A stretch of 64,000 bases of DNA from Pelosinus sp. Its GTDB lineage: Bacteria > Bacillota > Negativicutes > Propionisporales > Propionisporaceae. The stretch spans positions 19,779-83,778 of the forward strand of contig JAJFUN010000198.1 in assembly GCA_021372375.1 (NCBI GenBank), written 5' to 3'. The notes below the pieces were generated by a model, which made no database searches, was not told the origin of the DNA, and saw only the letters and a list, made by a program, of their open reading frames with translations. Every line of letters begins with the position of its first letter. Position 1 is the first letter of the stretch. The position numbers and the translations under genes are program-made. Shown here in pieces: positions 53,767 through 62,061 of the stretch.

Positions 53767-55559
53767 GCTTCATGACCTCCAATAGCCTGTACCGGACAAA
53801 CCTGTACACAAAGTTTACAGCCATTACACAGATTCTGATCAATAGTTACCTTGCCGCCTTGTATACTCATAGCAGGGCATCCAAGCTCGCAGATACAGGT
53901 TTGGCAGCCGACACAATTTTCTTTTACCTCTTGAATATCGCTGCCTTTGAATAACGCGATACACGGCGACTCAAATATTACCGCCGATACGCCTTTATAG
54001 TCTACAGCCTTGGCAACGGCATTCACTGCCTCTGCTAATTTAAGCGGATTGGCCTTAACGACATAACCCACGTTGCAGCCCTTTAATACTTTTTCAATAC
54101 TAATTTTCTCAGTTATATTTCCCATCATGGTTTTGCCGGTTCCCGGATGGGGCTGATGCCCGGTCATGGCTGTTGTACTATTATCAAGAATAATAACGGT
54201 AATATCATTTTCGTTGTATACAGCGTTAATAATGCCGGGAATACCTGTATGGAAAAAAGTTGAATCGCCGATAAATGCAATATGCTTGCTGTTTGGTTCA
54301 GCAATTTTGAGACCCTGGGCAATAGTAATGCCAGCCCCCATACACAAACAGGTATCCACCATATCGAGCGGCTGCGCATTGCCTAAAGTATAACAGCCGA
54401 TATCTCCAGTAAAAACGGCCTTGTACTTAGTCTGTTTAAGCGCCTGTTTTACGCTGTAAAAAGAAGCGCGGTGCGGACAGCCCGCACATAATACGGGCGG
54501 CCTTACCGGCAGCGGCGGTGCCTCGCCTGGGCTTACTGCTATCGCCGATTGTAAACCCAAAGTTTTCTCAAGCGCTGCCGCCACAACTTCATAGCTGTGC
54601 TTGCCTGCTACCGGCATATCACCAGTCAGCTTGCCTGTTATTTTAACCTTTAGACCTGCTTTGCCGCATAACCTGAGAAGGTTTTCCTCAATTACAGGAT
54701 CTAATTCCTCGGCAACCAGAACTTCATCAAGTCCCTCCAGGAACTCAAGCGCCAGCTCATCCGGGAATGGATGCGGCGTTGCCAGTTTTAATACTTTGAC
54801 TTTAGCTGCCGCGCCTAACAAGGCTTCCTTTACAAAGGTATAAGAAATCCCGCTTGCAACAACGCCTTTACTGCCGCTGCCGGTAATTTGGTTATAAGAC
54901 GATTTAGCAAAGTCCTTGCTGATTTTTTCTTCCAGCGCATTAATTTTTAAGTGATTCTGATAAGATAGCTTGGGGAATATTACCCATTTACTGTCTTTGA
55001 CAAAACCTTCAATTTTATTTACATACCGTTTGTCATCTATCTCTACACTGGCACAGGCATGACATACTTGGGTGGTAGGCCTAAAAATTACCGGCGTGCC
55101 ATATTTCTCCGATAGGTCAAAGGCCTCACCAATCATAGTGTAGGCTTCTTCCGGCGTAGAGGGATCAAAGACCGGCAAATGCGCGAACCTGGCAAAATGC
55201 CTGGTATCCTGTTCGGTCTGAGATGATATCGGACCTGGATCATCGGCTACCAGTACAACCATGCCGCCTTTTACCCCGATATAGGCTAAACTCATTAGCG
55301 GGTCACTAGCAACATTCAGCCCCACCTGCTTCATAGTGACAAGCGCCCTGGCCCCAGTATAGCTCGCCCCGGCAGCTACCTCCATAGCCACTTTCTCATT
55401 TACCGACCATTCTACATATATATCGCTGTCCCGACGTTTAGCAATCGTTTCGAGCACTTCCGTCGAAGGTGTGCCCGGATAACCACAGACAACGTTGACG
55501 CCAGCCCGAATTGCCCCTAAAGCAATTGCCTCATTTCCCATCAATAACTCTGTTTTCAT
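53763..55559 (-). CDS. iorA: indolepyruvate:ferredoxin oxidoreductase alpha subunit
   Basis: 598 aa. Pyrimidine-binding domain at the N-terminus (LLMGNEAIALGAIRAGVNVV, CGYPGTPSTEV), then the TPP-binding domain (GDIGCYTLG, GDSTFFHTGIPG) and two C-terminal [4Fe-4S] clusters CVGCQTC...CP and CNGCKLCVQVCP. ATG 55559 has AGGAGG seven bases upstream. It is first in the iorA-iorB-paaK operon, downstream of a T-box leader with a Trp specifier. That control favours the biosynthetic (carboxylating) direction. Confidence 0.95.
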   Translation of the reverse strand: MKTELLMGNEAIALGAIRAGVNVVCGYPGTPSTEVLETIAKRRDSDIYVEWSVNEKVAMEVAAGASYTGARALVTMKQVGLNVASDPLMSLAYIGVKGGMVVLVADDPGPISSQTEQDTRHFARFAHLPVFDPSTPEEAYTMIGEAFDLSEKYGTPVIFRPTTQVCHACASVEIDDKRYVNKIEGFVKDSKWVIFPKLSYQNHLKINALEEKISKDFAKSSYNQITGSGSKGVVASGISYTFVKEALLGAAAKVKVLKLATPHPFPDELALEFLEGLDEVLVAEELDPVIEENLLRLCGKAGLKVKITGKLTGDMPVAGKHSYEVVAAALEKTLGLQSAIAVSPGEAPPLPVRPPVLCAGCPHRASFYSVKQALKQTKYKAVFTGDIGCYTLGNAQPLDMVDTCLCMGAGITIAQGLKIAEPNSKHIAFIGDSTFFHTGIPGIINAVYNENDITVIILDNSTTAMTGHQPHPGTGKTMMGNITEKISIEKVLKGCNVGYVVKANPLKLAEAVNAVAKAVDYKGVSAVIFESPCIALFKGSDIQEVKENCVGCQTCICELGCPAMSIQGGKVTIDQNLCNGCKLCVQVCPVQAIGGHEA

Positions 55560-55578
55560 GCCCATCCTCCTATTTATA

Positions 55579-55845
55579 AAAATAAAAAACACCTGCCTCA
55601 TACAAGGACAGATGTTATAATCTGCGGTACCACCTTGGTTGTCAGAAACTAATCTGACCGCCTCAAGTAATGCTATCACATTCCTGGCCCGATAACGTGA
55701 GCACACGTTGAATGCTACTAAGTCACAAAAGACCTTTCACTTCACCTTCAAGGGTCCATTTGTTCAGTCCGCATTTCTGCCAGGTTTACAGCTGCCCCGG
55801 CTCTCTGTAAGCGCGTAACTGATTTTATCTCCCTATCATCAGTTT
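55579..55845 (-). promoter_or_regulatory. T-box riboswitch, probable tRNA-Trp specificity
   Basis: The T-box core TGGTACCGC (minus strand, 55624-55632) is followed by a terminator stem ACATCTGTCC/GGCAGGTGT with a T6 run (55585-55618). Upstream, stem I has AGGG/CCCT and TCAGT/ACTGA helices around an internal loop whose 3' strand ACAAATGGA carries UGG (55756-55758) in specifier position, and the distal AGAGAGCCGGGGCAGCTG elements. UGG is the Trp codon. Uncharged tRNA-Trp should therefore turn on iorAB-paaK. From 55846 to 56015 I see nothing. Confidence 0.88.
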
Positions 55846-56015
55846 ATAAAAATATATCTTTCTTTTTATTTAAACACACCAGTTATAAAATGTCAACAAT
55901 CAAGTTTTTCTGCTACTTTACTACTAAATGGCGCCTGTTTTTGTCATAGACCCATTTTTTAGACCATAGTCATAGTATATAGCGAAACTCCAGTAAAGCT
56001 AAAGAAGGCAAACTT

Positions 56016-56472
56016 GTGCCAAAGGCAAAAACAAGGTATCTATTTCTAGGCGGCAATACCCCTCAGGGATTTTTTCTTACTATAACTACATATCTCCACT
56101 GAAGCCAATCGCATATTTATCCTCAAAGGCGGCCCTGGCACCGGCAAATCGACTTTCATGCGGAAAATCGGCCAAACACTTGTATCCCAAGGCTATGATG
56201 CCGAATTTCATCATTGCTCCAGTGATAATAATTCTTTAGATGGCGTAGTTATCCCTAAACTGGGCGTGGCGTTCATCGATAAAGCAAATGAAATTTCCCA
56301 GGAAATGATAGCCGAAATTTTTATCGAGTCCCGAACAGCAGGAGCAGGAAAATTCAGAAAGCTGTTTGCATCTGCCATAACGCCGGACGGCCTGATAAAC
56401 TATCTGGATTCTTCAGTTTGGCCCATGGGAAAATGCCAGGTAATAGGCGGCGGCCAAGGGTCCCCTATATGA
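56016..56472 (+). pseudogene. decayed PRK06851-type ATPase
   Basis: GTG 56016 with GAAGG upstream opens RYLFLGGNTPQGFFSYYNYI, the family start. Near 56095 the frame shifts and continues as ANRIFILKGGPGTGKSTFMR, with the Walker A motif, and HHCSSDNNSLDGVVIPKLGV. Downstream, parts are missing: after AFID it jumps to a helical piece and ends soon after VIGGGQG, the place of the second P-loop. The intact protein has about 360 residues and two P-loops. A frameshift, an internal deletion and truncation make it a pseudogene. 56473-56698 holds nothing certain. Confidence 0.8.
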
Positions 56473-56698
56473 ATTCCCAGGGTATTTAGGACTTATGGGA
56501 AAAGACCTTAAAGCGGGTTTTATCAAATCCCCTGTAAGTGCAACTGCGGTAAATAAATCCAAGGTACCACAGCTACACTTTTTGTCTAATCCACAATTAA
56601 CCAGATTAGTTTTGTCCGTATAAATCTTACAATGTCGTTCAAACTAATAAAATCTAATAAATTCTGCCGCGCAGCAACAATCAAAAGGAGACGATTTA

Positions 56699-57700
56699 AT
56701 GGCGCAAGCATCAAACCACCTTACCGCCCCTGAGGTCGGCGTACTTTGGGCCCAATATGTAAATGCCACTTTGACAAATTGCATGTATCAATATTTTATC
56801 GTAGAAAATGAAGATAAAGAAATCGGCGAGGTCCTTGATTCTATAAAACAGATAACCCAGCATAAAATCCAAAGAATCAGCGGATTTCTAGAAAGCGACA
56901 ATTACCCTGTCCCGATTGGATTTACCGGCAGCGATGTCAATACCAACGCAGCGAGATTGTATTCCGATTTGTTTCACCTTTCCTATGTACGCTGCATTTC
57001 CCGTCTTGGTCTGACTACATATGGCCTAGCGCTTACTGCATGTGTCCGTCAGGATGTAAGAACGCATTTTATTCAATGTATCAACGATCTAATTCAAATC
57101 GACCAAAAGGCCGTACAGGTGCAGCAAAGCAAGGGCTTACTTGACAGATTCCCCTATATATCACCGCCAGAAAAAGCGGAATATATTCAGGATACGGACT
57201 TCTTCGGCAGCTTTTTCGGCAGCCAGCGACCCTTAAGTGCAATAGAAATCGCCAACATTTTTCTGGCAAGTCAAATGAATATGCTGACAAAAGCACTGTT
57301 AATGGGCTTTGCCCAAACAGCAGAAGCGAAAGATTTGCGCAAATTTTTCCTACGAGGTAAGGAGATAGCTGATAAACATATAAAGTTACATGCCGCCCTG
57401 CTAGGCACCAGTGACATGCCACTCCCTGCAAGTCTGGACGCTGAAATAACCAGCTCCACCGTAGCACCGTTTTCCGACAAACTGATGCTGCAGCATACTA
57501 TCCTCGCAAATCAGGCTGCACTAACCTACTACGGAACAACGCTGTCCTTTCTCCATAGAATAGATATCTCCGGCAGCTATGTACGACTAATGACAGAATC
57601 TTTGCAGTATCTAGAGGATGCACTTATGCTCATGATTAGGCATAAATGGATGGAGCAGCCGCCTATGTCCGCCGACAGAAGAGCACTGGTGCTGAGATAA
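56699..57700 (+). CDS. DUF3231 protein (tandem four-helix, ferritin-like)
   Basis: 333 aa containing two DUF3231 repeats (residues about 5-165 and 175-325), each a helical bundle starting with the ...LTAPEVGVLWAQYVN / LSAIEIANIFLASQMN motif. These proteins are frequent in spore-forming Firmicutes and resemble the spore-coat CotF/ferritin-like fold. AAAAGGAG precedes the ATG. Biochemical role unknown. Confidence 0.85.
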   Translation: MAQASNHLTAPEVGVLWAQYVNATLTNCMYQYFIVENEDKEIGEVLDSIKQITQHKIQRISGFLESDNYPVPIGFTGSDVNTNAARLYSDLFHLSYVRCISRLGLTTYGLALTACVRQDVRTHFIQCINDLIQIDQKAVQVQQSKGLLDRFPYISPPEKAEYIQDTDFFGSFFGSQRPLSAIEIANIFLASQMNMLTKALLMGFAQTAEAKDLRKFFLRGKEIADKHIKLHAALLGTSDMPLPASLDAEITSSTVAPFSDKLMLQHTILANQAALTYYGTTLSFLHRIDISGSYVRLMTESLQYLEDALMLMIRHKWMEQPPMSADRRALVLR

Positions 57701-57721
57701 GCCCCCTACTTCTGAATACAA

Positions 57722-57748
57722 AAAAGGCTTCCTTATAGGAAGCCTTCC
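57722..57748. terminator. terminator between DUF3231 and the tRNA pair
   Basis: AAGGCTTCCT and AGGAAGCCTT pair with a 3-base loop; it serves the plus-strand gene and probably the minus-strand tRNAs. Confidence 0.8.
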
Positions 57749-57759
57749 ACTTTAAAATT

Positions 57760-57834
<75 letters not shown>

Positions 57835-57839
57835 CTCTA

Positions 57840-57913
57840 TGGCTGGGGTACTAGGATTCGAACCTAGGATGCCGGAGTCAGAGTCCGGAGCCTTACCGCT
57901 TGGCAATACCCCA
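57840..57913 (-). tRNA. tRNA-Gln (anticodon CTG)
   Basis: Acceptor TGGGGTA/TACCCCA, anticodon stem CCGGA/TCCGG with loop CTCTGAC, T arm CTAGGTTCGAATCCTAG, discriminator G and encoded CCA. It is separated from tRNA-Lys by five bases. Confidence 0.92.
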
Positions 57914-57965
57914 ATCAACATTTATCTATTATAAAGCTTTTATGTTAAGTTGTCAAAGATGTTTG

Positions 57966-60900
57966 TTAAAGTTCTAGCGCATCCTTCTGGCTAAGTTCTG
58001 TCAAGCTTTGCTGGATGTCCAGCAGCTGCTTGACTGGCACTCCGCCATCTAAGGCTGAGAGCAAACTTAAATAAAAGTCATCGGCCTGCTGCGAAATGTT
58101 GAGGATTAGCTTGCCAAACTCACGCTCCACGACATTCCCATATAAGTCCTGCAGCCGTTTACCTTCCTTGTGTAAATACACCTCAGCTGCTGCGCTTAGC
58201 ACACGATAAATCTCATCACTCATCAATTTATTTTCGTTTTTTTCGAAAAATGATTTTGGATTTTTGAAATAAGCCATTGCTTTCAAAAACAAATCGTACG
58301 GAGTATCTTTAAAAGCTGCTTCAAAATCAATTTGTGCCTTATCCTTACATTCAAACAGGGAAAAAGATAAATCCTGATTAATTTCACAAAGCGTTTGGCC
58401 AAGCGTTGTCTGATATTCTGTTATTACTTTTTCAGCAAAACCATCCAGTCTTACCGTCGTTGCTCTCATTTCCTGGGCAAAGTCAAACCCAATTTGTTCG
58501 ATTAACTCATTAAGTGCATTACGCAAAGCTTTTTTCAGATCACGACCATCATCGCGTAACACCGTAGGATTGAATGCTTCTTTAAAGAAATCATTAAACC
58601 TTAAAAACACTCGCTGCTTTATATAATAAATTAATTCTTCTGTTTCCTGCGCAAGGCGTTTTTTTAAGTTATGCGCGGTCTGCTGCCCAAGTAATCTGTG
58701 TATCCCCGCTTTCTCGGTTTCGATATGTGCCCGCTTTTGCTGCTTGACCGCAGCATCTTCCCTGGTACTCTCAATGAGTTTTGCTACCAAATGATAAACA
58801 CGGTTTAGTTCTTTTTCTGAGGCCTTTGCGGCAAGGCTGGCCAAATCATTGGTGATAAAATGATAGAAAGCTTCCTCAAACGGTGACATTCCGGAAACAG
58901 CAAGGCTTGTCTTTTCCTCTTTTTCTTTGAGTGCCTGTAAGCTTGATAATGGAAATAACTGCGGACTTCTGACGCCATATTTTATTAGCTGCTCGTGAAC
59001 ATATAGCGTAACAGTTTCTTTTTCTTCCTCGTTATTGGCCAAATCAATGGCATTTATCATAAAAAACATCTTATCTAATTGGAAGGAATCCTTTACCCGT
59101 CCGAGCTGAATTAAAAATTCCCGATCGGCTTTGGAAAATGCATGATTATAGTAGGTTACAAACAAAATAGCATCCGAATTTTTGATAAAGTCAAACGCTA
59201 CGCCAGTGTGCCGGGCATTAATTGAATCCGCCCCCGGCGTATCCACTAGCGTAATCCCTTTACGGGTCAATGGACAATCATAATAAAGATCAATCCATTC
59301 GACAAAGCAAGACTTATCTTCCCTGGCTACATAATCACTAAATTCGGTTATCGTTGTTTCTATTATTGCCCCGAGTTTTTGGCTAAAAGCAGTATACCCG
59401 CGGATGAAGCCTCGTAAAAATGCATAATTCGTCTGCTCGGCTACCCCCGTTTGATCCAATTGACTCTCGAGCTCTTCTGCTTTTGTTGTGGCCTCGGCTA
59501 AGCTTTCGGCCTGAACATCAAATATTTTCAGAGCATGATTTACATCCTCAAGCATCGCCCCTTCTTCTTTAAGCTTAACGCGAACAGTCCCATGCTGAAA
59601 TGTCTCATTAACTGGTTTAATTTTGTTTATTGCCGCTGTCATTGGATTTGGCGAAACAGGTAACACTCTTTCACCGATTAATGCGTTGGCAAAAGAAGAT
59701 TTACCCGCACTAAATGCCCCGAATAATGCCACCGTAAACCCTTTATGCTCTAATCTTGCCGCTTTTTCCTTCAGTTCACCAGCAAGCTTGGCAAAGCCCG
59801 GTAAAGCCTGCACCAGCTGTGCGGTTTTGTTTACTTTCTCAGCGGTATGTTTCAGCCGATCTAACGCTTTAGCAGGTAATGGCCTTTTTTCTTTTAGGCT
59901 GGGCTGCTTCACCGAGATACTCGATTTTTTCTCAATCTCGCATACAGTCCCAGTTTCCCCATAAATGACTTCAAATTCCTCTGCGTCGAGCTCAAACAAA
60001 TGGAAGCTGTCTTCCGTCAGCTCCCCTGCTCCGCTAAGCAGCGCTATGAGCTTAGTTTCCCTAAGAGCCTCGGCTGACTCATATTTTGTCACTTGCTTTA
60101 GTGCCGTAATATACCTTTCCAAGCCTGCTGATCTTTGGGTTAATCTTTCTTGCATGGCCGTATTTTTATCATGTAAAGCATGTACTATTTCAGCCTTAAC
60201 CTCAGCTAAAGCGCTTTTAGCTAAAAGTTTAATTTCATTTGCCACATTATCAGTATAATTTATAACATACTCACCAGATAAACGAGCCCCTGGTTTTACA
60301 ACGCCTGCTAATAATTCGCTTGAAAAATCAACCTGGAAGCTCTGAACTTTGGCGAGCAGTTCTTTATTTTGAACACCATTTTTTTGTAAGACCCGTAGCA
60401 GAAAATCACGAAGATGCCATTCTAGCTGTGATTTTGTTTTTTCGGCAATACCCTGGTAAAAGAGCTTTAGTCTTGCCTGTCGCTCCGCTAAGGTTTTTCG
60501 TTTGGTAAACAAGAATCCCACCTTAAATTCGCTCTGACATGCTTCGAGATAGGACTTTGCAAGCTCCCTGGTTTGAAACGGCATTAGATAGGCATTTGCC
60601 ATAATTTTATTGACGGCATCATCAAATTCGCTGCCTGCCTTTAGCTGCCCTTGGCTTAAAGCACTTTTCTCTTCACACAGAGCGTTGTAGTTCTCGCTTA
60701 AATCTTGCTGCTCTTCAGCAGATAATTCATTTAGGATCACCCTGAAAGGCTCCAGCGCCAGTTCATCCTGCTTCTTTATTAAACCCAAATGGTCTTTGAT
60801 GATCTTTTGCAGGGAATGAAAAATAGATTGAAGAAGTAAGCTATCTTTCGTCTCTAACCGCTCCGCCAAAAAATCCTGGAGCTCTAGAAATTGATTGTGT

Positions 60901-61643
60901 TCATGGTCATCTTCTTTTAAAGATGTATAAAAAGTATTAGCCGGGTTTACGCCCCATGACGAGAATGCATTAGCCACACTTGTTTTAAATTCGGCAAAAG
61001 AAATTTCCTGACTTAAATGCTTATCAACCTGGTTAACGACAAGATAAACCTCTTTGCCGGCCTCGGTTAGTTCTTTAGTAAACATAAAGTTGATTTCTGC
61101 TTGCACATGATTATAATCCATTACATAAAAAATCAAATCAGCAAGATGAATGGCGGATTCAGTGGCAATACGATGCGCGTCATCCGCTGAATCAATACCG
61201 GGAGTATCCATAATAACGGTGTGACTTGGCAGCCGGGAATCTGCGTGGCTTATTTCAATCTCCTTGATCTCATCGCCATTCTTGCAGTAATTTTTTACCA
61301 TCTTATAATCATACGGCGCCAGATATAAACGTGGTTTTTCATTTTTAAAAAATACCTTTGCATATTCTTCACCCGCTTTGACTTTTACAAGATTGGCACT
61401 AGTTGGGATGGGGCTTGACGGCAGTAAATTTTCCCCAACCAAGCGATTAATGATGGTCGATTTCCCTGCGGAAAAATGTCCGCAAAAGGCAATAGTAAAT
61501 TCCTCTTTTACTAATTTACCTGCCAGCTCTTTAATTTTTCCGGCATTTTCTTGATCATGCTGTTTTACTAAATATTCATAAGCAGCAAGCAGCTTGCCTT
61601 TTAATGATTCAATTGTCACTCCAGGCTTCGAAGTTTTGCTCAT
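57966..61643 (-). CDS. dynA: tandem bacterial dynamin-like GTPase (DynA type)
   Basis: 1225 aa with two complete dynamin GTPase modules in one chain. Module 1 has G1 GHFSAGKST (residues 55-63), G3 DTPGID and G4 NQVDKH; module 2 (from about residue 640) has GAFSAGKSS, VDTPGADS and a NAIDLANN-type G4. Long helical stalks follow each. Length and plan match DynA/YpbR of Bacillus, an internally fused dynamin that tethers and fuses membranes and helps cells survive phage and pore-forming attack. AAGGGGAA precedes the ATG. Monocistronic. Confidence 0.93.
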   Translation of the reverse strand: MSKTSKPGVTIESLKGKLLAAYEYLVKQHDQENAGKIKELAGKLVKEEFTIAFCGHFSAGKSTIINRLVGENLLPSSPIPTSANLVKVKAGEEYAKVFFKNEKPRLYLAPYDYKMVKNYCKNGDEIKEIEISHADSRLPSHTVIMDTPGIDSADDAHRIATESAIHLADLIFYVMDYNHVQAEINFMFTKELTEAGKEVYLVVNQVDKHLSQEISFAEFKTSVANAFSSWGVNPANTFYTSLKEDDHEHNQFLELQDFLAERLETKDSLLLQSIFHSLQKIIKDHLGLIKKQDELALEPFRVILNELSAEEQQDLSENYNALCEEKSALSQGQLKAGSEFDDAVNKIMANAYLMPFQTRELAKSYLEACQSEFKVGFLFTKRKTLAERQARLKLFYQGIAEKTKSQLEWHLRDFLLRVLQKNGVQNKELLAKVQSFQVDFSSELLAGVVKPGARLSGEYVINYTDNVANEIKLLAKSALAEVKAEIVHALHDKNTAMQERLTQRSAGLERYITALKQVTKYESAEALRETKLIALLSGAGELTEDSFHLFELDAEEFEVIYGETGTVCEIEKKSSISVKQPSLKEKRPLPAKALDRLKHTAEKVNKTAQLVQALPGFAKLAGELKEKAARLEHKGFTVALFGAFSAGKSSFANALIGERVLPVSPNPMTAAINKIKPVNETFQHGTVRVKLKEEGAMLEDVNHALKIFDVQAESLAEATTKAEELESQLDQTGVAEQTNYAFLRGFIRGYTAFSQKLGAIIETTITEFSDYVAREDKSCFVEWIDLYYDCPLTRKGITLVDTPGADSINARHTGVAFDFIKNSDAILFVTYYNHAFSKADREFLIQLGRVKDSFQLDKMFFMINAIDLANNEEEKETVTLYVHEQLIKYGVRSPQLFPLSSLQALKEKEEKTSLAVSGMSPFEEAFYHFITNDLASLAAKASEKELNRVYHLVAKLIESTREDAAVKQQKRAHIETEKAGIHRLLGQQTAHNLKKRLAQETEELIYYIKQRVFLRFNDFFKEAFNPTVLRDDGRDLKKALRNALNELIEQIGFDFAQEMRATTVRLDGFAEKVITEYQTTLGQTLCEINQDLSFSLFECKDKAQIDFEAAFKDTPYDLFLKAMAYFKNPKSFFEKNENKLMSDEIYRVLSAAAEVYLHKEGKRLQDLYGNVVEREFGKLILNISQQADDFYLSLLSALDGGVPVKQLLDIQQSLTELSQKDALEL

Positions 61644-61800
61644 ACAAATTCCCCTTATAACAAACTTTCTAATACGTTATATTTTATATGATAACTCGAC
61701 ATTTTTCTATCCCCATATAAGTACATCTTAATTTAGTTAAGGAGAGTCCAGCGCTAAGTCGGTAGGCAAATAGTATGATTAGTCAAAATAGATATTGCAA

Positions 61801-61850
61801 AAGGGGACTATCGCATTAGCGATATTATCGTTAATGTGGATAGTCCCCTT
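61801..61850 (-). terminator. terminator downstream of the adhesin gene
   Basis: AAGGGGACTATC and GATAGTCCCCTT form a long stem with further pairing in the middle, followed by TTTTGC on the minus strand. The rest of 61644-61950 shows nothing coding. Confidence 0.7.
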
Positions 61851-61950
61851 GACTCATTCTAGCTTGTCGGAGCTCACAACGGTTCAGTTGTACATTCACT
61901 TCCGTTAAGCTCAGGACTTTGCCGAAAGGGTATTTGCGGCAGATTTTCTA

Positions 61951-62061
61951 AGCAATCACCTTACTTTGGTCGAGCTGTCCGCCGGGATATACTTGAATCT
62001 TGATTCGGCCATTGCTTTCTTCTACTAATTTAGCAAGATAGATCGCAGCCGCAGGCTTCTC
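61951..62061 (-). pseudogene. fragment of a TRAP-transporter DctP binding protein
   Basis: In frame directly after the adhesin stop codon the sequence reads EKPAAAIYLAKLVEESNGRI, KIQVYPGGQLDQSKVIA and stops. This matches the N-terminal region of DctP-type solute receptors (typical pattern ...FAELVEEKSNGRIKVEVYPxGQL). Only 37 codons remain, without start or signal peptide, so it is a remnant left by a rearrangement at the adhesin 3' end. Confidence 0.7.

Noticed and set aside
56495..56623. 42-codon open frame after the ATPase pseudogene
   Set aside because: Weak ribosome site, no recognisable protein pattern; probably part of the decayed region.
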